From Pannonibacter sp. XCT-53 (GTDB lineage Bacteria > Pseudomonadota > Alphaproteobacteria > Rhizobiales > Stappiaceae): a stretch of 64,000 nt of DNA. Within the stretch, counting starts at the first letter, position 1, and the number at the start of each line of letters is the position of its first letter. Below are positions 7,798-17,500 of this stretch, piece after piece. The notes beneath the pieces were generated by a model. It was not told the DNA's origin. It was given only the letters and a program-made list of their open reading frames with translations, and searched no databases. Both the position numbers and the translations under genes were made by a program. The DNA lies in contig NZ_JAABLQ010000001.1 in the NCBI RefSeq assembly GCF_009915765.1, forward strand, positions 1,674,001 to 1,738,000, written 5' to 3'.

Positions 7798-8925
7798 TCA
7801 GTAGACCACGACCGAGCGGATCGATTCGCCCGAATGCATCAGCTCGAAGCCCTTGTTGATGTCCTCCAGCGGCATGACATGGGTGATCATCGGGTCGATC
7901 TCGATCTTGCCGTCGAGATACCAGTCGACGATCTTCGGCACGTCGGTCCGCCCGCGCGCGCCGCCGAAGGCGGTGCCCATCCAGGTGCGGCCGGTGACGA
8001 GCTGGAACGGACGGGTGGAGATTTCCTGTCCCGCTCCGGCAACGCCGATCACCACCGACTTGCCCCAGCCGCGATGCGAGGCCTCCAGCGCCTGACGCAT
8101 CACCTTGGTGTTGCCGGTGCAGTCGAAGGTGTAGTCCGCGCCGCCGATCTGGTCCGCGCCGCGCTTGGTCAGGTTGACGAGATAGGGAACCAGATCCTCG
8201 CCCACTTCCAGCGGGTTGACGAAATGCGTCATGCCGAAGCGCTCGCCCCAGGGCTTCTTGTCGTTGTTGATGTCGACGCCAATGATCATGTCGGCACCGG
8301 CCAGACGCAGGCCCTGGATCACGTTGAGGCCAATGCCGCCGAGGCCGAAGACGATGGCGGTCGCGCCCATTTCCACCTTGGCCGTGTTGATCACCGCGCC
8401 GATGCCGGTGGTGACGCCGCAGCCGATGTAGCAGATCTTGTCGAAGGCAGCCGCCGGGTTGACCTTGGCCAGCGCGATCTCCGGCAGGACGGTGTAGTTG
8501 GCGAAGGTCGAGCAGCCCATGTAGTGGTGCACCTTCTCGCCGTTGATCTTGAAGCGCGAGGTGCCGTCCGGCATCACGCCCTGGCCCTGGGTGGCGCGGA
8601 TCGCCGTGCACAGGTTGGTCTTGCGCGACAGGCAGGACGGGCATTCGCGGCATTCGGGCGTATAGAGCGGGATGACGTGATCGCCCGGCTTCAGGCTGGT
8701 GACGCCCTTGCCGACCTCCACGACAACGCCTGCGCCCTCATGGCCGAGGATCGCCGGGAAGATGCCTTCCGGATCGGCGCCGGACAGGGTGAAGTCGTCC
8801 GTGTGGCAGATGCCGGTGGCCTTGATCTCGACCAGCACCTCGAAGGCGCGCGGGCCCTCCAGCTGCACGGTGGTGACTTCCAGCGGCTTGCCTGCGGCAA
8901 CGGCAACGGCGGCGCGAACGTCCAT
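7798..8925 (-). CDS. adhC: S-(hydroxymethyl)glutathione dehydrogenase / class III alcohol dehydrogenase
   Basis: A 375-residue zinc-dependent class III alcohol dehydrogenase (also called frmA or flhA) that oxidises the spontaneous formaldehyde-glutathione adduct to S-formylglutathione with NAD. Seen: the catalytic zinc site in TGICHTDD and GHEGAG, the structural-zinc lobe CRECPSCLS...NLC with four cysteines, the cytosine-rich Rossmann motif GLGGIG, and the class III end SIRSVVVY. It is the first gene of a two-gene operon with fghA. Together they fit the sarcosine oxidase operon about 4 kb away, whose reaction can release formaldehyde. Confidence 0.95.
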   Translation of the reverse strand: MDVRAAVAVAAGKPLEVTTVQLEGPRAFEVLVEIKATGICHTDDFTLSGADPEGIFPAILGHEGAGVVVEVGKGVTSLKPGDHVIPLYTPECRECPSCLSRKTNLCTAIRATQGQGVMPDGTSRFKINGEKVHHYMGCSTFANYTVLPEIALAKVNPAAAFDKICYIGCGVTTGIGAVINTAKVEMGATAIVFGLGGIGLNVIQGLRLAGADMIIGVDINNDKKPWGERFGMTHFVNPLEVGEDLVPYLVNLTKRGADQIGGADYTFDCTGNTKVMRQALEASHRGWGKSVVIGVAGAGQEISTRPFQLVTGRTWMGTAFGGARGRTDVPKIVDWYLDGKIEIDPMITHVMPLEDINKGFELMHSGESIRSVVVY

Positions 8926-9329
8926 GGGGTCGATCCTCTTTCAATGGAATGGGTGGGAGATCTATCAGGCTGCTGATGAACTGTCTTGCATGTGCGGATT
9001 CACAAGCGCCCTCTCCCCCCTTGAGGGGGAGATGTCTGCGAAGCAGACAGAGGGGGGGGCATTGCATCCCGGCATCCTCGACACTGCGACCCTGGAAACG
9101 GCCGCCCCCCCCCCTCTGCCCCCGCAAGGGGGCATCTCCCCCTCAAGGGGGGAGAGGGAGAGCGGAATTCCGGCCAGGGTCTCACCAGTTGCGCAACGAT
9201 CCTCTGAAGCCTGTCTGGTCAAGACCATAGCCGAACCCTGCCCGGCGGAGCCAGTCCGTGCTGTCGTCCGGGCGCCGGACCTGCCGCGAAATGCGACAGG
9301 CCGGGGCTGAATTCAGACCCGTGTCGAGG
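8926..9329. other. Intergenic region with C/G-tract inverted repeat
   Basis: There is no gene here. It contains the adhC promoter side (8926-8990), the long inverted repeat at 9008-9158, and a short tail before the convergently placed MATE gene end. The runs of 8-10 C or G residues at both arms may be a source of slippage or assembly error. Confidence 0.5.
9008..9158. repeat. Long inverted-repeat element with poly-C/poly-G ends
   Basis: The left arm 9008-9060 and the right arm 9104-9158 are near-perfect inverted repeats. The left arm carries CTCTCCCCCCTTGAGGGGG and the right arm its complement, around a 43-base core. Each arm has its own small hairpin (GTCTGCGAAGCAGAC in the left). This is the well-known class of CCCTCTCCC...TTGAGGG intergenic palindromes of Hyphomicrobiales and Rhodobacterales; no coding role. 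Confidence 0.75.
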
Positions 9330-10679
9330 TCAGGCCGGCGCGGCCGTCCGCCTTGCCTCCCGCCGCAGATGCAGCGCCAGCATGGCAAGCACGACCGGGG
9401 TCAGCACGAGATTGGCCGCCGGGATTGCCAGCCAGATGCCGTCCGTGCCGTAGAATCGCGGCAGGATGGCGAGAAAAGGCAGTTGCACCAGCATGTTGGC
9501 AATGGCGATCGAGAGCGCCCGGCGTGCATCGCCGATGGCCTGGAAATAGGTGGCGACGATGATGATCAGCCCTTCCAGCATCATCGTGAAGAGATGCAGG
9601 CGGATGCCATGCGCTGCGGCGGCCGCAAGGACCGGATCGCCCGTGGTGAAGAGCGCGACGAACACCTCCGGCACGAGCAGCAGCGCGCCCACCAGCGCAC
9701 AGCCGAGACCGAAGATCGTGATCATGGCCAGCCGCAGCGCCCCGAGCACGGCCTTGCGCGCGCCTGCCCCGTGGAAATGGCTGACGAGCGGCTGCATGCC
9801 ACCGCAGATGCCCTCCGCCAGCAGGTAATAGAAGGCCATGTAGTAGTCGGTGATGGCAAAGGCCGCCACCTGCACTTCCGAGCCATGCCGCATGAACAGG
9901 AAATTGTGCAGCATGATGACGACGCTCATGTAGAGATACATGATCATGCTGGTGAAGCCGGTGACGAGGATCCGTGCCATGCGTCGCGGGCGGATGCGGA
10001 AGTCCGCCGGAGCTGGCCTGAGTGCCGTCCGGGAGGAGAACAGGATCCAGAGGCAGGCGAGGTCCGACGTCACCTCGCCGGCCACCGTGGCGGCGGCAGC
10101 CCCCGCAAGCCCCCAGCCGAACTCGACGATGAAGAGATAGTCGAGCACCAGATTGACCAGAACCCCGGCGAACATGGCCAGCGTGGCGCGGATCGGCGCG
10201 CCGGTGTTGCGCACCAGCAAGGGCAGCACGGCGGCGCCCATCACCGAGACACCCCCCAGACCACGGACGAACAGATACTCCATGCCATGGGCCACCACCG
10301 CGTCGGGGGCGCCCTGGAAGGCGAGGAACCAGCCGCGGCAGAGGATCAGGAACAGCCCGCCGGCCAGACCACAGACGACGACCAGCACGAGGGACTGTGC
10401 GAGATAGCGCCGGGCCAGCGCGCTCCGCCCGGCGCCATTGGCCATCGAGAGCTGCGCCCCGCCGCCGATGCCGATCATGGTTCCGACCGCCAGCACCACG
10501 CCGACCAGCGGCCAGGCCATGTAGATGCCCGACAGGCCGGGCGTTCCCATCACCTGACCGATGAAGATCCCGTCGATCATCATGTTGAGCGCATGGACGA
10601 GCAACGCCGCCACGGACGGCAGCGTGTAGATCAGGAAGGTGCGGGAAAGGCGCGTGCTGTCCATGGTGACCAGGGGCAT
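9330..10679 (-). CDS. MATE family efflux transporter (second of pair)
   Basis: A 449-residue multidrug and toxin extrusion family transporter with about 12 membrane helices in two halves. Seen: the first-helix region YTLPSVAALLVHALNMMIDGIFIG, the GIGGGAQLSMANGAG segment after helix 2, and the equivalent second-half block starting LVTGFTSMIMYLYMS. Members export cationic drugs, dyes or metabolites against a Na+ or H+ gradient. It lies 49 bases behind the other MATE gene and below marR, all on the same strand, so the three probably form one unit. By sequence the two pumps are clearly different subfamilies (this one resembles the DinF/VmrA-like group), not a recent duplication. A 458-residue frame overlapping it is a shadow. 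Confidence 0.88.
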   Translation of the reverse strand: MPLVTMDSTRLSRTFLIYTLPSVAALLVHALNMMIDGIFIGQVMGTPGLSGIYMAWPLVGVVLAVGTMIGIGGGAQLSMANGAGRSALARRYLAQSLVLVVVCGLAGGLFLILCRGWFLAFQGAPDAVVAHGMEYLFVRGLGGVSVMGAAVLPLLVRNTGAPIRATLAMFAGVLVNLVLDYLFIVEFGWGLAGAAAATVAGEVTSDLACLWILFSSRTALRPAPADFRIRPRRMARILVTGFTSMIMYLYMSVVIMLHNFLFMRHGSEVQVAAFAITDYYMAFYYLLAEGICGGMQPLVSHFHGAGARKAVLGALRLAMITIFGLGCALVGALLLVPEVFVALFTTGDPVLAAAAAHGIRLHLFTMMLEGLIIIVATYFQAIGDARRALSIAIANMLVQLPFLAILPRFYGTDGIWLAIPAANLVLTPVVLAMLALHLRREARRTAAPA

Positions 10680-10728
10680 CCGGGATCATCCGGGGCGAGG
10701 CTCGCGTCGGACCTCGCCCCGGGAGGGT

Positions 10729-12081
10729 TCAGGCGTTGATCTGGCGCGGGTCAGCCCCGGTCGGGGCGCGGGTCAGGACCTGGAAGCGCCAGCCGAGCAC
10801 GAGGGCCGCCGGCCCCAGCGCGCAGACGAAGCCAAGCCAGACGCCGGCCGGACCCATGCCGAGCTGCGTGGCCAGCAGCCAGCCGAGCGGCAGGGCCACC
10901 GGCCAGTAGGCGACGATCGAGACAAGGGACGGCACGCCCGTGTCGGACAGGCCGCGGAGCGCGCCGACCAGCGTCGACTGCAGCCCGTCCATGACCTGGC
11001 TCAGAGCGAAGACAAAGAAGATCGACGCGGCAACCGCCACCACCTCCGGATCCCGGGTGATCAGACGGGCAATGGCCTCGCCCTGAAAGGCGAGAAGCGC
11101 CGCCGACAGACCGAGCCAGGCGGTGGCCATGACAAGCGCGGCCAGCGTGATCGCCCGCACCTGTTCGGTACGCCCGGCACCGGCGGCCTGCGACACGCGG
11201 ATCGCGACCGCGCCGGCAACCCCGAGCGGCACCATGTAGAGCAGCGTTCCCACCGACAGCGCCACCTGGTTGGCGGCAAGCGCGACGGTTCCGAACAGGC
11301 CGATCAGCATGGTCGCCACCGCCATCGCTCCGGTCTCGGCGATGTACATCAGGCCGAGCGGCGCGCCCTCGCGGGCAACGGAGCGCAGGTCCTCCGGCTC
11401 GCGCTGGCCACGCACGCGCAGCCGCGCCGTCGAGGCCGCGCGGCGCCAGTAGAGATAGGCAACCGCCAGCGCCACCGTTTCGGCCAGCAGCGAGGCAATG
11501 CCGGCGCCGGTCAGGCCGAGCCCCTCGAACCCGCCGATCCCGTGGATCAGCACGTAGTTCAGCGGCACGTTGAGGACGCAGGCCAGCCCCCCGAACAGCG
11601 TCCCCGTCCAGGGCCGGTCAATCGCCTCGAAGGCGGCCTTGAACACGGTGAGGACCGAGAAGGGCACAAGGAAGGCAGCGATCAGGCCCCAGTAGGGACC
11701 GGCAATCGCCAGCACTTCGGCCGGCTGGTCGAGGAGAGGCATCAGCGGGAAGGCAAGCGCCATCAGCGCGGCCCCTGCCAGCCCGGTCCCGAGGCCAAGC
11801 CACAGGCCCGTGCGCCAGACGCCGGCAATCCGCCGGGCCTGTCCTGCGCCATAGGCCGTGCCGATGCGCACGGACAGGACGGACAGGAAGCCGTAGATGG
11901 CGGCAAAGAGCACCGTTGCGACAGCTCCGGCCAGGCCTGCGGCGGCGAGCGGCACGGGCCCGAGCGGGGCCAGCATGATGGCGTCGGTAACAGTAATCAG
12001 GGCGCCGGTGCTGAGACCGACGACAATCGGAACGGCCAGGCGCGTGATGCTGGCACTCTCGTCAAGAAACGGCAGTCGCAT
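10729..12081 (-). CDS. MATE family efflux transporter (NorM-like, first of pair)
   Basis: A 450-residue MATE transporter with 12 predicted helices. Seen: LAVPIVVGLSTGALITVTDAIMLAPLG in helix 1, GTAYGAGQARR after helix 2, NVPLNYVLIHG and the second-half repeats NQVALSVGTLLYMVPLG and RVSQAAGAG, as in NorM-type pumps. The ATG at 12081 was chosen as it starts just before the amphipathic DESASITRLAVP segment; the longer open frame runs into marR in another frame. It is 107 bases downstream of marR. Its substrate is likely to be linked with the MarR ligand (inference). Confidence 0.88.
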   Translation of the reverse strand: MRLPFLDESASITRLAVPIVVGLSTGALITVTDAIMLAPLGPVPLAAAGLAGAVATVLFAAIYGFLSVLSVRIGTAYGAGQARRIAGVWRTGLWLGLGTGLAGAALMALAFPLMPLLDQPAEVLAIAGPYWGLIAAFLVPFSVLTVFKAAFEAIDRPWTGTLFGGLACVLNVPLNYVLIHGIGGFEGLGLTGAGIASLLAETVALAVAYLYWRRAASTARLRVRGQREPEDLRSVAREGAPLGLMYIAETGAMAVATMLIGLFGTVALAANQVALSVGTLLYMVPLGVAGAVAIRVSQAAGAGRTEQVRAITLAALVMATAWLGLSAALLAFQGEAIARLITRDPEVVAVAASIFFVFALSQVMDGLQSTLVGALRGLSDTGVPSLVSIVAYWPVALPLGWLLATQLGMGPAGVWLGFVCALGPAALVLGWRFQVLTRAPTGADPRQINA

Positions 12082-12188
12082 GCGGTGAACTCCGGGGAGA
12101 ATGAGGTCGGATGCGGTCGAGGTGGGCAGACAGGACGGATGTCCGGCGCGGAGGATCGGGCCAGAGCGGGCCAGACCGTCTGCAGCGG

Positions 12189-12617
12189 TCAGAAGTCGGC
12201 CGTCAGGTTGACCCGGGCCTTGGCGAGCAGCCGGTCGAGCTCGGCCAGTTCCTCCGGCTCCAGCATCGCGGCCAGGCGCGCGGCGGTGTCGGCGTAGATC
12301 GACCGCTCCTCCTCCTCCAGCGCCTGGCATTTCGGCGTCGGCGCCAGCAGCACGGAGCGGCCGTCGGCATCGCCCGAACTTCGGCTGATGTAGCCGCGTG
12401 CCTCCAGCTTGCGCACCATGCTGCTGGCCGAGGCCGCCGTCACCTGCATGCGGCCGGCCAGCTCGCCCAGGCGGATCGGCCGGCCGGCACCCAGCAGCGC
12501 ATAGAGGTAGTCCAGCTCGTTGGGCGTCAGCTCCATCGAGCCGGTGCGGCGCGATTCCTCGCGCCAGCGGAACCACATGTGCCACTGCAGGCAGCGCAGG
12601 CTTTCCACGAGATCCAT
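12189..12617 (-). CDS. MarR family transcriptional regulator
   Basis: A 142-residue winged-helix regulator. Seen: the DNA-recognition region LGELAGRMQVTAASASSMVRKLEARGYISR (about residues 50-79), with the wing SSGDADGRSVLLAPT just after it, which matches MarR; the helices at both ends form the dimer interface. It leads a run of two MATE transporter genes on the same strand. A perfect inverted repeat 24 bases upstream of its start is a likely autoregulatory operator. The family normally represses drug exporters and is released by small phenolic or drug ligands. Confidence 0.88.
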   Translation of the reverse strand: MDLVESLRCLQWHMWFRWREESRRTGSMELTPNELDYLYALLGAGRPIRLGELAGRMQVTAASASSMVRKLEARGYISRSSGDADGRSVLLAPTPKCQALEEEERSIYADTAARLAAMLEPEELAELDRLLAKARVNLTADF

Positions 12618-12640
12618 CAGTGCACCCTGAGTCCAGCATG

Positions 12641-12657
12641 AGTTAGTTTGTCTAACT
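12641..12657. promoter_or_regulatory. Candidate MarR operator
   Basis: Perfect inverted repeat AGTTAG-TTTGT-CTAACT, 24 bases upstream of the marR start, with extra flanking TTA/TAA pairing. Its size and AT-rich arms are like known MarR boxes. It would overlap the marR promoter and so control marR and the pumps below it. Confidence 0.6.
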
Positions 12658-12684
12658 AATAGCTTTTCCGGCCTTATCTGGCAA

Positions 12685-12698
12685 GGTTGCCCGCAACC
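12685..12698. promoter_or_regulatory. Short perfect palindrome upstream of soxB
   Basis: GGTTGC-CC-GCAACC lies in the spacer between marR and soxB, about 190 bases before soxB. It could be an operator for a sox regulator; no regulator gene for sarcosine use lies in the window. Confidence 0.3.
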
Positions 12699-12886
12699 CT
12701 GCGTCTTCGCGACGTGAAATGTCGGATTCAGACCATCGGTTGACCGATCAGGAAGGCCCGGCGCCGTCCGGCTTGGCGATGATGGCCCCCTGCCCCGTCC
12801 GGCCCCGCGCTGCGCTCTCCCGCGCGGCCGTGCGGCCAGCGGCGGGATCCATTCACGGCATCAGACCAGGGGCAAAAGCGGCGGCC

Positions 12887-14140
12887 ATGACGCGCTATTC
12901 CTTCCTCGAAGTGGCGAAAAACGCCTTCAGCGCCCACAAGAACTGGGGCCGGCAGTGGCGTTCGCCCGAGCCGAAGCCGGCCTATGATGTGATCATCATC
13001 GGTGCCGGCGGCCATGGCGTCGCCACCGCCTATTATCTGGCCAAGGTGCATGGCATCACCAATGTCGCCGTGCTCGACAAGGGCTGGCTTGGCGGCGGCA
13101 ACACGGGCCGCAACACCACCATCGTGCGCTCCAACTATCTCTGGGAGGAGAGCGCCCGGCTCTACCAGCACGCGCTCGATCTGTGGGACGGGCTGTCGCA
13201 GGAGCTGAACTACAACGTCATGTATTCGCAGCGCGGCGTGATGATGCTGGCGCATACGGTGCATGATATCCAGGTGTTCAAGCGCCACATTCACGCCAAC
13301 CGGCTGGCCGGCGTCACCAACGAGTGGCTGAGCGCCGAGGAAGCCAAGGAATTCTGCCCGCCGCTCAACATCGACAAGACCATCCGCTATCCGGTGATGG
13401 GTGCGGCGCTGCAGCGCGTCGGCGGCACGGCGCGGCATGACGCGGTCGCCTGGGGCTACGCGCGCGGCGCAAGCGCCATGGGCGTCGACATCATTCAAAA
13501 CTGTGCCGTCACCGGCATCCGCCGGGCCCCGACGGGCGAAGTGACGGGCGTCGAGACGACACGCGGTTTCATCGGCGCCAAGAAGATCGGCTGTGTCGCG
13601 GCCGGCAACACCTCCGTCGTCATGGCGATGGCCGGGCTGAAGCTGCCGCTGGAATCCAATCCGCTGCAGGCGCTGGTGTCGGAGCCGGTGAAGCCGGCCT
13701 TCCCTTGCGTGGTCATGTCGAACACGATCCACGCCTATATCTCCCAGTCGGACAAGGGCGAGCTGGTGATCGGCGCGGGCACGGACCAGTTCGTGTCCTA
13801 TTCCCAGGCCGGTGGTCTGCACATCACCACGCACACGCTCGATGCCATCTGCGAGCTGTTCCCGATGTTCCGCCGCATGCGCATGCTGCGCAACTGGGGC
13901 GGCATCGTTGACAACACCCCCGACCGCTCGCCGATCATCGGCCTGACGCCGGTGCCGGGCCTTTATCTCAACTGCGGCTGGGGCACGGGCGGCTTCAAGG
14001 CCACGCCGGGCTCGGGCCATGTCTTTGCCCACACCATTGCGACCGGAGCGCCGCATCCGGTCAATGCCCCCTTCTCGCTCGACCGGTTCCGCACCGGACG
14101 GCTGATCGACGAGGCGGCCGCGGCCGCCGTGGCTCACTAG
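12887..14140 (+). CDS. soxB: Sarcosine oxidase subunit beta
   Basis: A 417-residue FAD/FMN subunit of heterotetrameric sarcosine oxidase, which demethylates sarcosine to glycine with O2, giving H2O2 and formaldehyde or 5,10-methylene-THF. Seen: the dinucleotide motif [11 protein letters not shown] (34-44), a [14 protein letters not shown] block, the segment [11 protein letters not shown] whose His184 corresponds to the histidine that carries covalent FMN in known enzymes, and the C-terminal [16 protein letters not shown] signature. The ATG at 12887 gives the normal length. The frame opens earlier at 12719, but that extension is not family-like. It is first in the order soxB-D-A-G. Confidence 0.95.
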   Translation: MTRYSFLEVAKNAFSAHKNWGRQWRSPEPKPAYDVIIIGAGGHGVATAYYLAKVHGITNVAVLDKGWLGGGNTGRNTTIVRSNYLWEESARLYQHALDLWDGLSQELNYNVMYSQRGVMMLAHTVHDIQVFKRHIHANRLAGVTNEWLSAEEAKEFCPPLNIDKTIRYPVMGAALQRVGGTARHDAVAWGYARGASAMGVDIIQNCAVTGIRRAPTGEVTGVETTRGFIGAKKIGCVAAGNTSVVMAMAGLKLPLESNPLQALVSEPVKPAFPCVVMSNTIHAYISQSDKGELVIGAGTDQFVSYSQAGGLHITTHTLDAICELFPMFRRMRMLRNWGGIVDNTPDRSPIIGLTPVPGLYLNCGWGTGGFKATPGSGHVFAHTIATGAPHPVNAPFSLDRFRTGRLIDEAAAAAVAH

Positions 14141-14188
14141 AGCATGAGGCCGAAAAGTGCGTAGCGGTTTTCGGAAAACCTCATGCTC
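14140..14188. repeat. Palindromic element after soxB, type 1
   Basis: GAGCATGAGG (14140-14149) pairs with CCTCATGCTC (14179-14188), enclosing CCGAAAAGTGCGTAGCGG and TTTTCGG, which also pair. The core CCGAAAAGTG(C/T)G-AGCGGTTTTCGG is a sequence I recognise as a widespread small intergenic repeat in Rhizobiales. It begins at the last base of the soxB stop codon. Confidence 0.75.
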
Positions 14189-14203
14189 CAACCTGTCAGA
14201 TGC

Positions 14204-14248
14204 GATCACGATGAATGTTGGTCGTCTCAACCAACATTCATCGTGATC
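14204..14248. repeat. Perfect 19-bp hairpin between soxB and soxD
   Basis: GATCACGATGAATGTTGGT (14204-14222) is exactly repeated in reverse complement at 14230-14248 around a 7-base loop (CGTCTCA). It ends 14 bases before the soxD start. There is no T-run after it. It sits inside the operon, so it may modulate the soxB:soxDAG transcript ratio or be a mobile palindrome that landed there. Confidence 0.8.
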
Positions 14249-14262
14249 CAGAGGCTCAAGTC

Positions 14263-14580
14263 ATGCTGCTGATTTCCTGTCCCTATTGCGGCGTCGAACG
14301 GCCCGAGACCGAGTTCCGCTACGGCGGCGAGGCGCATATCGCCCGCCCCGCCGATCCCTCGCAGCTCAATGACGAGGAATGGGCCCAGTTCCTCTACATG
14401 CGCACCAACACGCGCGGGCTTTATGCCGAACGCTGGCGCCATGCCCATGGCTGCGGCCGCTTCTTCAACGCCGTGCGCGACACGGTCAGCGACAAGTTCG
14501 TCTGCACCTACAAGGCCGGCGAACCCAAGCCCGACCTCGACGCCCTTGCCCGCGCCTCCCAGGAAAAGGACGCCCGCTGA
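14263..14580 (+). CDS. soxD: Sarcosine oxidase subunit delta
   Basis: A 105-residue zinc-binding small subunit. Seen: SCPYCGVERPETEF with Cys6 and Cys9, and HAHGCGRFFNAVRDTVS with His62 and Cys64 at the spacing of the known zinc site (two Cys near the N-terminus, His and Cys in the middle). The strong family block RTNTRGLYAERWRH is present. The ATG at 14263 is chosen; an upstream in-frame start at 14215 lies within the hairpin and is unlikely. Its stop overlaps the soxA start (TGATG). Confidence 0.95.
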   Translation: MLLISCPYCGVERPETEFRYGGEAHIARPADPSQLNDEEWAQFLYMRTNTRGLYAERWRHAHGCGRFFNAVRDTVSDKFVCTYKAGEPKPDLDALARASQEKDAR

Positions 14581-17500
14581 TGAGCGCCCATAGCCAGAAA
14601 TCAACCCAGAGCGCCCGCCTGGCCCGTGGCGGCCGCATCGACCGGTCGCGGACGCTTCAGTTCAGCTTCGACGGCAAGGTGATGCAGGCGCATCCGGGCG
14701 ACACGCTCGCCTCCGCGCTGATTGCCAATGGCGTGCATCTCGTCGGCCGCTCGTTCAAGTATCACCGCCCGCGCGGCATCCTGACGGCCGGGTCGGAAGA
14801 GCCGAACGCGCTCGTCGGCGTCTACCGGCACGGCGACCAGACCCCGAACCTGCGCGCGACGCAGGTCGAGGTCTACGAAGGCCTGATGGCGATCAGCCAG
14901 AACCGCTATCCCTCGCTCGATTTCGACGTCGGGGCGATCAATGACGTGCTGTCGCCGCTGTTCCCGGCCGGCTTCTACTACAAGACCTTCATGTGGCCGA
15001 AGGCCTTCTGGGACAAGGTCTATGAGCCGGTGATCCGCGCTGCTGCCGGTCTCGGCAAGCCGCCAAAGCTGGCCGATCCGGATCACTACGCCAACCTCTA
15101 TGCCCATTGCGACGTGCTGGTGATCGGCTCCGGTCCGGCGGGTCTGGCGGCCGCGCTCTCGGCCAGCGAGACGGGCGCGCGGGTGATCCTGTGCGACGAG
15201 CAGGCGGAAATGGGCGGCTCGCTCCTCAGCGAAACCGGCTCCACCATCGAGGGCCTGCCGGCCGCCGACTGGGTCGCCGCCACGCTGGCAACTTTGGCTG
15301 CGCGGGACAACGTCACGCTGCTGCCGCGCACCACGGCGTTTGGCTATTTCGTGCAGAACTTCATCGCGCTGGCCGAGCGCGTCACCGACCATCTGGCTGA
15401 GCCGGGTGCAAACCTGCCGCGCGAGCGCATGTGGCAGGTGCGGGCGAAGGAAGTGGTCATTGCCGCCGGGGCGCATGAGCGGCCGATGGTGTTCCCGGAG
15501 AACGACCGGCCGGGCATCCTGCTGGCCAGCGCCGGCCGCACCTATCTCAACCGCTATGGCGCCACCGTCGGCCGCCGGGTGCTGGTGACGACCGCCTGCG
15601 ACAGCGCCTGGGCCGCCGCCTTCGATCTGGCAGATGCCGGGGTCGAGGTGGTGGCGATTGCCGACATGCGCGCCACCCCGCCGGAGCCTCTGCGCGAGGC
15701 GGCTGCACGCCGGGGCATCCGGGTCGAGGCGGCCTGCGTCGTCACCGGCACCAGCGGGCGGCTCAGGGTGTCGAAGGCGATGCTCGGCCGGCTGCGCAAT
15801 GACGGCAGCGTGGTCTCTGCGGGCGATGTGACCTGCGACGCCATCCTGATGTCCTCCGGCTGGACGCCTTCGGTCAGCCTCTATTCGCAGTCGCGCGGCA
15901 AGGTCGTGTGGAACGCCGAACACGAGGCGTTCCTGCCCGGTGCCAGCGTGCAGCGGGAACGCTCTGCCGGCAGCTGCCGGGGGGTGAACGGTCTGGCGGC
16001 GGTGCTCGAGGACGGCTATGCCGCCGGTGAACAGGCGGCGGAGGCCGCAACCGGTGCCGCACGCAAGGGCGGACGGCTCACGGCCACGGGCGGCGACGCC
16101 TCGACGGGCGGCTATCTCGGCGCGCTGCCGCATGACCGCAACGCCGGCCGGGTGAAGGCCTTCGTCGACTACCAGAACGACGTGACCGCCAAGGACGTGC
16201 AGCTCGCGGTGCGCGAAGGCATGATGTCGATCGAGCACATCAAGCGCTACACGACCACCGGCATGGCGACCGACCAGGGCCGCCTCTCCAACATGAACGC
16301 GCTGGCGATTGCCTCCGGCGCGCTGGGGGCGCCGCTGCCGCAGGTGGGTCTCACCACCTTCCGCCTGCCCTATTCGCCGACGACCTTCGGCACCTTTGCC
16401 GGCTCCTCGCGCGGCGATGCTTTCGACCCGGTGCGGCGCACGCCGTCGCATGACTGGGTGGTGGCGAAGGGCGGCGTCTTCGAGGATGTCGGCCAGTGGA
16501 AGCGGACCTGGTACTTCCCGCAAGGGTCCGAGGACATGCATGCGGCCGTGGCGCGCGAATGCCGCATCACGCGGCAGGCGGTCGGCCAGTTCGACGCCTC
16601 GACCCTCGGCAAGATCGAGGTGGTGGGCAGGGACGCGGCCGAGTTCCTCGAGCGCTTCTACACCAACCCGTGGAAGGGCCTGAAGCCCGGCCGCTGCCGC
16701 TATGCGGTGCTGCTCAACGAGGCCGGCTACATCATTGATGACGGCGTCGTCGGGCGGCTCGCCGACGACCGGTTCCACGTCACCACCACCACGGGCGGCG
16801 CGGCGCGGGTCTTTGCCATGATGGAGGATTTCCTCCAGACCGAATGGCCGGATCTCGACGTCTGGATCACCTCGACCACCGAGCAATATGCGGTGATCGC
16901 GGTGCAGGGCCCGAAGGCGCGCGAGGTGATTGCCCCCTTCGTCGAGGGCATCGACCTCTCCAACGAGGCCTTCCCGCACATGAGCGTCGCCTCGGGCCGC
17001 TTTGCCGGCCTGCCCTGCCGCCTGTTCCGGGTGAGCTTCACGGGCGAACTCGGCTTTGAAGTGAACGTGCCGGCGCGCCATGGCGCAAAGGTTTGGGAGC
17101 TGATCAACGCGGAAGTGGTGAAGCAGGGCGGCTGTGTCTATGGCACCGAGACCATGCACGTGCTGCGCGCCGAGAAGGGCTACATCATCATCGGCCAGGA
17201 GACCGACGGCACGGTGACGCCCGATGACGCCGGGCTCGACTGGGCCATCGGCAAGAAGAAGTTCGATTTCGTCGGCAAGCGCTCGCTGTCGCGTCCGGAC
17301 CTCGTCGCCAAGGGCCGCAAGCAGGTCGTCGGCCTGCTGCCGGTCGATCCGAAGCAGATGCTGGAAGAAGGGGCGCAGATCACCGCCGAGGCCAATCCGG
17401 CCAAGGGCACCCCGGCGCTGGGCCATGTGACCTCGGCCTACTGGAGCGAGGCGCTCGGGCGGACCATTGCACTCGCCCTCGTCAAGGACGGCCGCGCCCG

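Noticed and set aside
8949..9230. Small open frames in the inverted repeat region
   Set aside because: They arise from the palindrome; both strands give similar Pro/Arg/Gly-rich products.
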